Notes under the pieces: model-generated
What the model was told of the DNA's origin: nothing
What the model saw: only the letters and a program-made list of their open reading frames with translations
Database searches by the model: none
Translations under genes and position numbers: made by a program
Assembly (NCBI GenBank): GCA_965653565.1
Contig: CBFHAI010000072.1
Span: 1-20,335, forward strand
DNA: 20,335 nt
DNA from: JALCLA01 sp965653565
Lineage (GTDB): Bacteria > Pseudomonadota > Gammaproteobacteria > Xanthomonadales > Xanthomonadaceae
Reading direction: 5' to 3'
Shown: in pieces, positions 7,256 to 15,181 of the stretch
Layout: every line of letters begins with the position of its first letter
Numbering within the stretch: position 1 is the first letter of the stretch

Positions 7256-7797
7256 GGCTGGCGCGGGTCCGGGTGGTCGAGCACGTCCTGCGTCTGGCGC
7301 GCGCGGAAGGCGTCGAGCGCGGCCTGGATGCGCGTGTCGTACGGCGCGAGCAGCGCGGCGGCGAACAGCGCCGCATTGGCCGCACCCGCGGCACCGATGG
7401 CGAAGGTTGCCACCGGCACGCCGGCCGGCATCTGCACGATCGACAGCAGCGAATCCAGCCCGTTGAGCGCTTTCGATTGCACCGGCACGCCGAGCACCGG
7501 CACGGTGGTTTTCGCCGCGATCATGCCGGGCAAATGCGCAGCGCCGCCGGCCCCGGCGATGATCGCGCGCAGGCCGCGCGCACGGGCCTGATCGGCGTAT
7601 TCGAAAAGCAGTTCGGGAGTGCGATGCGCGGACACCACGCGCAGCTCGAAGGCGATGCCGAGTGATTCGAGCCGGCTGGCGGCGTGCTGCATCGTCTCGT
7701 AGTCCGAGCGCGAGCCCATCACGATGCCCACGAGCGGGACGATTCCGACGGGCGGGACATTACCGGCAGGCGAGGTTGCAACAGGCTCGGGACTCAT
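7252..7797 (-). CDS. purE: N5-carboxyaminoimidazole ribonucleotide mutase
   Basis: PurE class I converts N5-CAIR, the unstable product of PurK, to CAIR. The 181-residue protein has the family motifs GSRSDYETM (28-36), VSAHRTPE with the catalytic His58 (E. coli His45), and AGAGGAAHLPGM. It carries a 20-residue Pro/Val-rich N-terminal extension compared with E. coli; a later start at Met27 would cut into the first strand and is unlikely. It is the first gene of purE-purK. The 83-bp region to the divergent Trm112 gene must hold the promoters of both; I could not identify a clear PurR-type operator there. Confidence 0.96.
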   Translation of the reverse strand: MSPEPVATSPAGNVPPVGIVPLVGIVMGSRSDYETMQHAASRLESLGIAFELRVVSAHRTPELLFEYADQARARGLRAIIAGAGGAAHLPGMIAAKTTVPVLGVPVQSKALNGLDSLLSIVQMPAGVPVATFAIGAAGAANAALFAAALLAPYDTRIQAALDAFRARQTQDVLDHPDPRQP

Positions 7798-7880
7798 GCG
7801 CGCACGACGGGCCGAAAGCCCTATTGTAGTCGCATCCGGTCCTTGGCAGGATCGCGGCCGACTGTCAGACTCCCTTCAGA

Positions 7881-8153
7881 ATGGCCCTCGATAAACGCCT
7901 GTTGGACATCCTGTGCTGCCCGGCCAGCAAGCAGCCGGTCGGCCCGCTTTCGGCCGCGCAATTGGCTGCGCTCAATCGCGCCGTGGCCGATCGCGCCGTC
8001 ACCCACGTCGACGGCAGCCTCGTTACCGAGCCGCTGTCGGCCGGCCTCGTCACACGCGACGGACGCATCGTGTATCGCATCGACGACGGCATCCCGGTGT
8101 TGCTCGCCGACCTGGGTGTGTCGACGCAGCAGGTTTCCGGATTTCCGGCCTGA
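7881..8153 (+). CDS. Trm112 family protein (YcaR-like)
   Basis: A 90-residue protein of the Trm112/UPF0434 family, recognised by LDKRLLDILCCPASKQPV at the N-terminus and DGRIVYRIDDGIPVLL near the C-terminus. The usual zinc-knuckle signature is reduced to two adjacent Cys (12, 13) and a Ser-Lys in place of a second Cys, so it may not hold zinc. In eukaryotes and archaea Trm112 is a partner of methyltransferases; in bacteria the role is uncertain. The DUF1631 gene follows 59 bp downstream in the same direction and may be co-transcribed. Confidence 0.88.
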   Translation: MALDKRLLDILCCPASKQPVGPLSAAQLAALNRAVADRAVTHVDGSLVTEPLSAGLVTRDGRIVYRIDDGIPVLLADLGVSTQQVSGFPA

Positions 8154-8212
8154 TGTGCCGCACGTCGCACGGAGTTCGAAACCAGTGACGGCTTTGCGGG
8201 CGGATCGCTGAG

Positions 8213-10468
8213 ATGGATCCCGCCGATCGTTCCCGCCTGTTGGCCCAGTTGCGTCGCCAGCTGCACGCGCTGTTCGCCGTGCCGCTGCAGTCGCTGTTCG
8301 ACGATCTCGACACGCGCCTGTTCGACCTGGCCGAACGCAGCCGCGTGGGCACCCAGCAGCAGGTGTTCTTCGAAGGCCTGCGCGAGTGCCGGCGCAAACG
8401 CACCGACATCGAACACGATTTTCTCGAAGGCGTCGCCGACGCCTTGCGCGCCAGCGGCGAAATGCCGGCCACGCGGCGGCCGCAGGGCCTGTCGCTGGTC
8501 GGCAACGAAGAACTCGAAGAAACGCTGACGCTGTCGGCGATGGCCGATCGCACCGCCGCCTGCCTGGCGCCGGCGCTCGATGCGCTCGATCAGCGTCTGG
8601 CGCACCTGCTGGAAAATCCGCACGGCACCGCGGCGCCGTCGCGCCTGTCGCCGCAGTCGCTCGGCACCTTGTTCCGCGCCGCCTGCCAGCGCCTGGACGT
8701 CGGCATCGAGGTGCGGCTGGTCGCCTACATCGCGTTCGGACATCACGTGCTCGATGCGCTCGGGCCGATCTACACCGAACTCAATCGCGAACTGGTCGCC
8801 GCCGGAATTCTGCCGGCGATCGGCCACGCGCCGGCGCGCATCGTGCGTGCGCCCATGCCGGCCGCGCCGCCGCCACGCGCCGCGCAGCCTGCGCCGGCTC
8901 CATCGGCGGATGCGGGCAACAGCGGCGCGCGCGCGCGGCGGCGCCCGGCGGCCGCACCGACCGGGCCCGGCGACGAACGCCGCGCCGCCGACGCCGCGAT
9001 GCAATCGATGCTCGGCGAGCTGCGCGACTTGCTCGCGGTGCAAAACCAGCGTGGGGTAGCGGGAAGCGAAGGCGGCGACCCCGCCCGCGCGCCGGCATCG
9101 GATCATGCGGCGCAAAACATGGCCGATGCCGAGGCGATGGCTGCCGCCAACGACGCCTTCGTCGCGCTGTCGTCGCAGCTCATCGTCAACGCACTCGATC
9201 GCTTGCATCACTTCAGCGACCTGCCCTCGCGGCTGAAATCCGAACTGGTGGAAACCTCGCGCCGTCTCGGCGCCGACCCGCGGGCGAGCTTGCGGCCGCA
9301 CGACGAAGACACCGTCGACCTGATCGGCCTGGTGTTCGATTTCGTGCGGCACGATCCGGTGTTGCCGGCGCCGCTGCAGACATTGCTGGCACGCCTGCAG
9401 GTACCGTTCCTGAAGGCCGCGCTGAGCGATCCGGAGTTGATGAAAGCCGCCGATCATCCGGCGCGCCGGCTGATCGACGATCTGGGCGAGATCGCGGTCG
9501 GCTGGAGTCCGGCGACCGATCCGGAGCAACAGTTGCTCGCGCGCTTGCAGCAGACCGTCGACAAACTCGCGCAGCCGCTCGATCACGGCCGCGAACCGTT
9601 CGAACGCGCGATCGAGGAATTGCGCGAGCATCTGGAAGTGAGCCGGCATCGCGCCGAACTGGCCGAACAGCGCGCGGTGGAAGCGGCGCTCGGCCGCGAG
9701 CGGCTGCGTATCGCGCGCAGCCGCGTCGCCGCGATGCTCGAACGCCGGCTCGGCCGCTACACGCCGCTGCCGTGGATCCGCCAGGTGTTGCGCGGACCGT
9801 GGGCGAGCTATCTGGTGCTGCTGTGGCTGCGGCACGGCGAATCGGGCGAGCCGTATCGCGAAGGGCTGCGTTTCGTCGACGAGTTGCTGTGGTGCGACGA
9901 GCACGGCGGCAGCAGTCTCGACGAAGCGCGCCTGCGCGAAGACGAAGAACATCTCGACGAACAACTGCGGCGCGGACTTTCCACCGTCGCCTATCACGAT
10001 CGCGAAATCGAGCGGCTGGCCGGTGAGTTGCGGCAATTCATCGCGTCGCTGCGGCGCAAGCGGCCGGCGCCGGCCTTCCTCTACGAAATCGATCCGAAGC
10101 TCGGCACCGCGGACTTCTCACAGCACTGGACCGAAACCGAAATCGAAGACCAGCCGCTGCCCGAGCAGGTCGATCCGGCCGTGCTGTCGAAATTGCGCGC
10201 GTTGCCGCCCGGCAGCTGGTTCGAGTTCGGCAGCCAGGGCAGCGGCGAACGCGCGAAGCTGAGCTGGACGAGTCCGTTCAGCGGCAGGCAGTTGTTCGTC
10301 AACCGCAATGGCCTGCGCGTGAGCGAAATCGCGCCCGAACGCCTGGCCGAGGAAATCGAGCAAGGTCTCGCCCGCATGCTGGAAACCTCGCGATTGTTGC
10401 AGCGCGCGTTGCAGACCTTGATCGCGCGACTGCGTTCGCAGGCCGAGGCGAACCGGCATACCGCCTAG
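8213..10468 (+). CDS. DUF1631 family protein
   Basis: A 751-residue protein of unknown function that I assign to the DUF1631 family. The helical N-terminus has the pattern LFDLAERS...FFEGLRECRRKRTDIEHDFLEGV (36-74). No signal peptide or membrane segment is seen, so it is probably cytoplasmic. Domains in order: helical region 1-204; an Ala/Pro/Arg-rich disordered linker about 205-258; a long helical and partly coiled-coil region about 259-655, with a dense charged segment near 465-510 (EQRAVEAALGRERLRIARSR); and a beta-rich module 659-705 (GSWFEFG, RAKLSWTSP, LFVNRNG) followed by a C-terminal helix. The beta module looks like a small PilZ-like barrel, which is inference; the RxxxR and D/NxSxxG c-di-GMP motifs are not evident. 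It lies in line with nadC, 60 bp upstream of it. Confidence 0.85.
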   Translation: MDPADRSRLLAQLRRQLHALFAVPLQSLFDDLDTRLFDLAERSRVGTQQQVFFEGLRECRRKRTDIEHDFLEGVADALRASGEMPATRRPQGLSLVGNEELEETLTLSAMADRTAACLAPALDALDQRLAHLLENPHGTAAPSRLSPQSLGTLFRAACQRLDVGIEVRLVAYIAFGHHVLDALGPIYTELNRELVAAGILPAIGHAPARIVRAPMPAAPPPRAAQPAPAPSADAGNSGARARRRPAAAPTGPGDERRAADAAMQSMLGELRDLLAVQNQRGVAGSEGGDPARAPASDHAAQNMADAEAMAAANDAFVALSSQLIVNALDRLHHFSDLPSRLKSELVETSRRLGADPRASLRPHDEDTVDLIGLVFDFVRHDPVLPAPLQTLLARLQVPFLKAALSDPELMKAADHPARRLIDDLGEIAVGWSPATDPEQQLLARLQQTVDKLAQPLDHGREPFERAIEELREHLEVSRHRAELAEQRAVEAALGRERLRIARSRVAAMLERRLGRYTPLPWIRQVLRGPWASYLVLLWLRHGESGEPYREGLRFVDELLWCDEHGGSSLDEARLREDEEHLDEQLRRGLSTVAYHDREIERLAGELRQFIASLRRKRPAPAFLYEIDPKLGTADFSQHWTETEIEDQPLPEQVDPAVLSKLRALPPGSWFEFGSQGSGERAKLSWTSPFSGRQLFVNRNGLRVSEIAPERLAEEIEQGLARMLETSRLLQRALQTLIARLRSQAEANRHTA

Positions 10469-10528
10469 CCTGCTTGCGCGCATCGCGCGGTCATCGCGAT
10501 AGCACGGTCGCGGCGGCATAATCGCGGC

Positions 10529-11383
10529 ATGACAGCCACGACCGAAATCCCCGTCGCGCCCGCGTTGCAGGTGGCCGACGATATCGCCCGCGCGCTGGCC
10601 GAAGACATCGGCATCGGCGACGCCACCGCCGACCTGCTCGATGCCGACGCCACGGCCGCCGCGCGCGTGATCTGCCGCGAGGCGGCGGTGATCGCCGGAC
10701 GCCCGTGGTTCGACGCGTGCTTCCGCGCGCTCGATCCGGACATGGAGATCGTCTGGCAGGTGCGCGACGGCGAGCGCGTCGCGGCCGATAGCGTGCTGTG
10801 CGAACTGCGCGGCAAGGCGCGCGCGCTGGTCACCGGCGAACGCAGCGCGCTGAATTTCCTGCAGCTGCTGTCGGGCACCGCCACGGCGACTGCGGCGTAC
10901 GTCGACGCCGTGCAAGGCACGCGCACGCGCATCCTCGACACGCGCAAGACGATTCCCGGCCTGCGCGTGGCGCAGAAATATGCGGTGCGCTGCGGCGGCG
11001 GCGCGAATCATCGCATCGGCCTGTTCGATGCGGTGATGATCAAGGAAAACCACATCGCGGCCGCCGGTTCGATTGCGGCGGCGGCGGCGCAGGCGCGGCG
11101 GCTGCATCCGGGCCTGCCGCTGATCTGCGAGGTGGAATCGCTCGACGAGTTGTCGCAGGCGATCGCCGCCGGCGTCGATCGCGCCTTGATCGACGATTTC
11201 AGCGCCGACGATATGCACGCCGCGGTGAAACTGGCCGACGGCAAGTTGCCGCTCGAAGTGTCGGGCGGCGTGACGCTCGATCTGGTGGCCGCGATCGCCG
11301 CGACCGGCGTCGACTACATTTCGATCGGCGCGCTGACCAAGCACGTGCGCGCGGTCGATCTGTCGATGCGAGTGGTGAAGTAA
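10529..11383 (+). CDS. nadC: Quinolinate phosphoribosyltransferase (decarboxylating)
   Basis: NadC makes nicotinate mononucleotide from quinolinate and PRPP in de novo NAD synthesis. The 284-residue length is typical. Conserved blocks are ERSALNFLQLLSG (104-116), DTRKTIPGLR (137-146), the substrate-binding KYAVRCGGGANHR (150-162) and KENH (172-175), followed by EVES, DDF and a closing VSGGV...YISIGALT of the barrel. nadA and nadB are not in the window. It ends 84 bp before the convergent FHA gene, with the G-quadruplex motif between them. Confidence 0.97.
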   Translation: MTATTEIPVAPALQVADDIARALAEDIGIGDATADLLDADATAAARVICREAAVIAGRPWFDACFRALDPDMEIVWQVRDGERVAADSVLCELRGKARALVTGERSALNFLQLLSGTATATAAYVDAVQGTRTRILDTRKTIPGLRVAQKYAVRCGGGANHRIGLFDAVMIKENHIAAAGSIAAAAAQARRLHPGLPLICEVESLDELSQAIAAGVDRALIDDFSADDMHAAVKLADGKLPLEVSGGVTLDLVAAIAATGVDYISIGALTKHVRAVDLSMRVVK

Positions 11384-11433
11384 CAGCGCCGCGCCCTGCG
11401 TAGGCCTGCGGTGCGACCTCGACGCCGCCTTCG

Positions 11434-11458
11434 CCCCTAACCCCTCGCCCCTAGCCCC
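11434..11458 (-). repeat. Four-run G-quadruplex motif, tandem 14-bp repeat
   Basis: The plus strand has CCCC at 11434, 11441, 11448 and 11455, separated by TAA, TCG and TAG. The minus strand therefore reads four G4 runs with three 3-nt loops, an ideal intramolecular quadruplex. The same stretch is two copies of a 14-bp unit (11431-11444, 11445-11458) with one difference. It begins 9 nt past the FHA stop codon, after a T6 run (minus strand). Confidence 0.9.
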
Positions 11459-11467
11459 TAAAAAAAC

Positions 11468-12241
11468 TCAACGCAAGAAATACCAGGCCGCCGCCGCCAC
11501 CGCGCCGAGCACCACCACGATTCCGAAAATCATCCCGGCCTTGCTGCCACCGCTCGATGCCACCGGCGGCGGCGTGCGTTGCGTGGCCGGCATTTCCATG
11601 CCCGGCGCCACCAGCAGGAAGCGGATCGTGTCGAGCCGCAGTTCTTCGCCCGGACGCATCAGGCCGGTCTGCACGCGCTTGCCGTTGATGAAGGTGCCGT
11701 TGGCCGAGCCCAGGTCTTCCACCAGCAGGCCGTCGGCGGTCGGACGCACCTGCGCGTGACGGCGCGAAATCTCCTCGCTCGCCACCGCGATATCGCAGTC
11801 GGCCTGACGGCCGATCACGACTTGCCCAGGCACCGGATAGGTCTTGCCGAAGGCCGCGCCGGAAACGCCGCGCAACACGAAGCGCGGCACGGCGGCGCGC
11901 ACGCGCGTCGCACCGGTGTCGTCCACCGCGGCGGCGCGCTGCACCGTCGGCACCACTTTTTCCACCGCCACCACGCGCGTCTGCACCGGGCCGATGCCGA
12001 TCTGGTCGCCGGGCCGCACCGACAGCGAACCGGTTACCGGCCGGCCGTTCACCGTCACCGGGTTGGCCGGATCGGCCACGTGCAGCGTGCCGTTTTCGCC
12101 CTGCAGATGGATTTCACAATGCTGCGGCGCCACGCCCGGCTGGCGCAGGACGACTTGCGCGTCGGCCGCACTGCCGATGCGGTTGCTGCCCGCGCTGAGC
12201 AGCACCTGCGCGTGTTCGCCGTTCGGAAAAAGCAGCTTCAT
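11468..12241 (-). CDS. Tail-anchored protein with two FHA domains
   Basis: A 257-residue phosphothreonine-reader type protein. The N-terminal FHA fold (about 1-90) is degenerate: it has RIGSAADAQVVL and VNGRPV but lacks the GR arginine and the Ser before the QHCEI segment, so it may not bind phosphopeptide. The second FHA domain (about 125-215) is canonical, with VIGR, SEEISRRHAQV and SANGTFINGKRV. A Pro/Ser-rich linker leads to one C-terminal membrane helix (GMIFGIVVVLGAVAAAAWYFL), so the FHA domains would face the cytoplasm. ATG 12241 has GAGG 5-6 nt upstream; longer in-frame starts run into the kinase gene. It lies 23 nt behind the kinase stop and is almost surely co-transcribed. Its likely role is to recognise phosphothreonine made by that kinase (inference). 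Confidence 0.9.
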   Translation of the reverse strand: MKLLFPNGEHAQVLLSAGSNRIGSAADAQVVLRQPGVAPQHCEIHLQGENGTLHVADPANPVTVNGRPVTGSLSVRPGDQIGIGPVQTRVVAVEKVVPTVQRAAAVDDTGATRVRAAVPRFVLRGVSGAAFGKTYPVPGQVVIGRQADCDIAVASEEISRRHAQVRPTADGLLVEDLGSANGTFINGKRVQTGLMRPGEELRLDTIRFLLVAPGMEMPATQRTPPPVASSGGSKAGMIFGIVVVLGAVAAAAWYFLR

Positions 12242-12264
12242 GAATACCTCGAGCAGGCCTGCGA

Positions 12265-14697
12265 TCAGTCCAGTTCCCGCAATACGCGGAAACCGATGGT
12301 GTTGAATCCCGTATCGGCAGCGAACGTCGGCGCGGGCGGATCGCCCGCCACACTCAGCCAGCTTGCGCCGAGCGCCATGCGTTCGCGGCAGTTGCCGCCG
12401 TCGCAATCGCGCACCCACTCGCGCACGTTGCCGTCGACATCATATAGGCCGGGTTTTCGCGCGGCAAAACGCCCGCTCGGCGCCAGGCTGGCGAATCCGT
12501 CCGAACAATCGGCACCTTCTCGGCCGCCGAGCGCTTTGCGGAAGGCCTCGTCGCGGATATTGCCGGTGCATTTGCCGGGCGCGCCGTTGCCGGCCGCGGC
12601 CCGCCATTCGCTGGCCGACGGCAGGCGATATTTCTCGCCGGTGCGCTCGCTCAGCCAGGCGGCATAGCCTTCGGCCATGGCATAGGTGACGCACACCACC
12701 GGATGCTGATCGCTTTGTTCGTGGCCGGGTTTTTCCCAGGTGCGGCTGCGCGAGGAGCGGAAGAAGGATTCGCGATCGCGGCAGCTCGGCGGCGCGCCGC
12801 CGAATTTTTTCTGGCCCGCCGCACGCCAATACGCGCGGAATTCGCCGACCGTGGTTTCGCGCCGCGCCATCGCGAATTTGTCGACGACCACCAGCTCCGG
12901 CGTGCCGCTGGCGGCATCCAGATCGCGGAACACGTAGCCGGGCTGTCCCACTTTTTCGGCGTCGCGCAGACCTTTTTTCGCCGGCTCGTAGTCGGGCAGG
13001 ATCGCCAGCGCGTGGTTGTATTCGGCGAACGCGGTGTCGCGATCCCAGGCTTCGGCAGCGACGCCGCCGCGCGCGACGAGTTCGTCGGCGCGTGCACGGC
13101 GCATCGCCTGCGCGGCGGCCAGCGGTGCGGCGGCTTCGTTCTCGCGTGCGATGGTTTCGGCGCGCACGAGATAGTCGAGCCATTGCTGCTCGGCGGTTTC
13201 AGGATCCTGTTTGGCGGCCAGGTCGACATAAGCCTGCGCCACCGCCGCGATGCCGGCTTTCGCATCGGCGTTGTTCGGTTCGATGCGCAGCACGAGTTTG
13301 TAGCGATCGAGCGCGTTGTTGCCGGGCGGCGAACTGATGCGCTGCGCGGCGAGATTGGCGCGCCCCATCGCGAGCAGTTTGACGACCGGATCTTCCACCG
13401 TCGGCATTTCGCCCAGCGCGATGGCCTGTGCGGTTTCGATGTCGCCGTCGATGTTGCGCTCGGCGGCGGGCTCGGCGCCTTCGACGAGCACGGTGGCGTC
13501 GCCTGCCACCTCGCCGCCATCGGCGATCGGCGTCGTTGCCGTCGCATCGGTTTTCGGCGGCGTTTTCGCGGGCGTCGCCGTGACGGCGATCGCGGGCTTG
13601 CCGGCGTCGTCGCCGCCGCCAAGCCAGAACGCACCGACCAGCCCGAGGCCGACCAGCACGAGCGCGGCGCCCACCAGCAGCGGTACGCGATTGGGCTTGC
13701 CCGAGGCAGCATCGGCGATGATCGCCGGCTTCGCAGGCACGGCTTTCGGCGCGGGTTTTGCCTTTTCGGCAGGTTTCTCGACGGGTTTTGCACCGGCCTT
13801 CGCCGCGGCCGGTTTCGCAGCCGCCGGTTTCGGCGCCGCCATCGGCGCGCCGGCGGCGGTCGCGAGCGCGACGCCTTCCTTTTTCAGCACGGCGGCGAAT
13901 TCGTTCGGCGCCGTGGCCCGCAATCCGTCGATGAAGGCGGCGGTGTCGGCGTAGCGCTCGTCGGGATTCTTCGCCATCGCCCGATCGATCAGCGGCTGCC
14001 AGCGTTCGAGGCCTTCCGGCAGGCGCGGCACGGGTTCATGCACATGCGCGTAGGCCACCGCGAAACCGTCGTCGCCTTCGAACGGCGGCTTGCCGACCAG
14101 CGCTTCGAACAGCAGCACGCCGAGGCTGTAGATGTCGGAACGGCGGTCGACTTCCTGGCCGCGCGCCTGTTCGGGGCTCATGTACTGGCTGGTGCCGATG
14201 CTCAGGCCCGAGGCGGTGATGCGCGACGTGGCGGCCAGCGCACGCGCGATGCCGAAGTCGGTGAGCACCGGGCGATTGCGTTCGTCGAACAGGATGTTGC
14301 AGGGCGTGACGTCGCGATGCACGTAACCGCGCGCATGCGCGAAGCCGAGCGCCTGTCCGACCGCGAGCAGTACGCGCACCAGTTCGACTTCGTCGATGCC
14401 TTCCTTCATGCGCTGCGCGAAGTCGCCGCCGCCGAACAGTTGCATCGAAAAATAATGCAGGCCTTCGGGCGTCACGCCGACGTCGTACACCGGCACGATA
14501 TGCGGATGGCCGAGCGAGGCGAGCATGCGCGCTTCCTGCAGGAAGCGCTGGGCGTAGACGGGATCCTGCGCGAGCTGCGGATTGAGCACCTTCAGGGCGA
14601 CTTCGCGGTCGAGCAGCACCTGGCGGGCGCGATGCACCACCGCCATGCCGCCGCGGCCGATCTCGCCGCTGACGCTGTAGCCCGGAATATTGATCAC
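12265..14697 (-). CDS. Transmembrane Ser/Thr kinase with C-terminal SUMF1 (FGE-like) domain
   Basis: An 810-residue Hanks-type kinase receptor. The kinase domain (about 7-265) has the Gly loop GEIGRGGMAVV, Lys36, Glu55, catalytic Asp129, Asn134, DFG at 147-149, and the activation-segment end GTSQYMSPEQARG. The catalytic loop reads HRDVTPCN, with Thr131 in place of the usual Lys. A Lys/Pro/Ala-rich juxtamembrane linker (277-327) precedes one membrane helix (about 338-360). The rest is predicted periplasmic: an acidic linker, a TPR-like helical region (about 435-580) and a formylglycine-generating-enzyme-like domain (584-810) with RETTVGEFRAYW, YRLPSASEWRAAA, GLYDVDGNVREWV and a closing IGFRV. 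The cysteine pair of true FGE is absent where the RGGS-type strand reads LGASW, so the domain is likely a ligand-binding or structural fold. The start is a GTG with GAGGGG 5 nt upstream. Substrates are unknown; the adjacent FHA protein is the obvious partner. Confidence 0.93.
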   Translation of the reverse strand: MINIPGYSVSGEIGRGGMAVVHRARQVLLDREVALKVLNPQLAQDPVYAQRFLQEARMLASLGHPHIVPVYDVGVTPEGLHYFSMQLFGGGDFAQRMKEGIDEVELVRVLLAVGQALGFAHARGYVHRDVTPCNILFDERNRPVLTDFGIARALAATSRITASGLSIGTSQYMSPEQARGQEVDRRSDIYSLGVLLFEALVGKPPFEGDDGFAVAYAHVHEPVPRLPEGLERWQPLIDRAMAKNPDERYADTAAFIDGLRATAPNEFAAVLKKEGVALATAAGAPMAAPKPAAAKPAAAKAGAKPVEKPAEKAKPAPKAVPAKPAIIADAASGKPNRVPLLVGAALVLVGLGLVGAFWLGGGDDAGKPAIAVTATPAKTPPKTDATATTPIADGGEVAGDATVLVEGAEPAAERNIDGDIETAQAIALGEMPTVEDPVVKLLAMGRANLAAQRISSPPGNNALDRYKLVLRIEPNNADAKAGIAAVAQAYVDLAAKQDPETAEQQWLDYLVRAETIARENEAAAPLAAAQAMRRARADELVARGGVAAEAWDRDTAFAEYNHALAILPDYEPAKKGLRDAEKVGQPGYVFRDLDAASGTPELVVVDKFAMARRETTVGEFRAYWRAAGQKKFGGAPPSCRDRESFFRSSRSRTWEKPGHEQSDQHPVVCVTYAMAEGYAAWLSERTGEKYRLPSASEWRAAAGNGAPGKCTGNIRDEAFRKALGGREGADCSDGFASLAPSGRFAARKPGLYDVDGNVREWVRDCDGGNCRERMALGASWLSVAGDPPAPTFAADTGFNTIGFRVLRELD

Positions 14698-14817
14698 GCC
14701 CGCCCCTCGTGGTCTTGGACCGGCATTCTAGCGAAAGCCGGCGTCGGCATTGTGCAGCGCGCGCCGCGCCTCCACTTCAGGCAAGCTTCGTTGCAGAAAT
14801 TTCCAGGATCCGCGTTC

Positions 14818-15132
14818 ATGTTGATGCCTTTGATTGCGCTCATCGTGCTGGGCACGGGCGCCCTGTTGTGGTCGTCGGCCCGCAGTGCGGCGGAGATCGC
14901 CGCGCACTACGGCCGCGAGGCCTGCGCGCAGGCCGGCGTGCAGTGGCTCGACCAGAGTGTCGCGCTCACCAAGATCGCGCTGCGGCGCGGCTCCGATGGC
15001 AGGCTCGGATGGTTTCGCCAATACCGTTTCGAATATTCGCGGCACGGCGACGATCGCCACGTCGGCAGCCTCGCCCTGCTCGGCCGCGATTTGCAGTGGA
15101 TCAGTTCACCGCAGGCGCCGCCCGCGGTGTGA
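14818..15132 (+). CDS. DUF3301 family small membrane protein
   Basis: A 104-residue protein with one N-terminal membrane helix (residues 3-18) and a conserved soluble part. The pattern ARSAAEIAAHYGREACAQAG, then WLDQSVAL, then RLGWFRQYRFEYSRHGDDRHVG and a final LGRDLQWI is that of the gammaproteobacterial DUF3301 family. Function is unknown. ATG 14818 has AGGA 9 nt upstream; ATG 14824 is an alternative. It is divergent from the kinase gene, with 120 bp between starts, and convergent with sspB. Confidence 0.85.
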   Translation: MLMPLIALIVLGTGALLWSSARSAAEIAAHYGREACAQAGVQWLDQSVALTKIALRRGSDGRLGWFRQYRFEYSRHGDDRHVGSLALLGRDLQWISSPQAPPAV

Positions 15133-15181
15133 CACGCCGCGCGCGTATCGATTGCAACGCAAAACGCCGCGCGAACGTTTC

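Noticed and set aside
7865..10036. 723-codon open frame on the minus strand
   Set aside because: It is antisense to the DUF1631 and Trm112 genes, is Arg/Gln-rich without motifs, and both plus-strand genes are well supported.
10118..11344. 408-codon open frame on the minus strand
   Set aside because: It is antisense to nadC and the end of the DUF1631 gene. nadC is unambiguous, so this is a shadow.
12703..15132. 809-codon open frame on the plus strand
   Set aside because: It is antisense to the kinase gene and open only because of the high GC bias. Its translation has no family likeness except the last 104 codons, which are the DUF3301 gene in the same frame.
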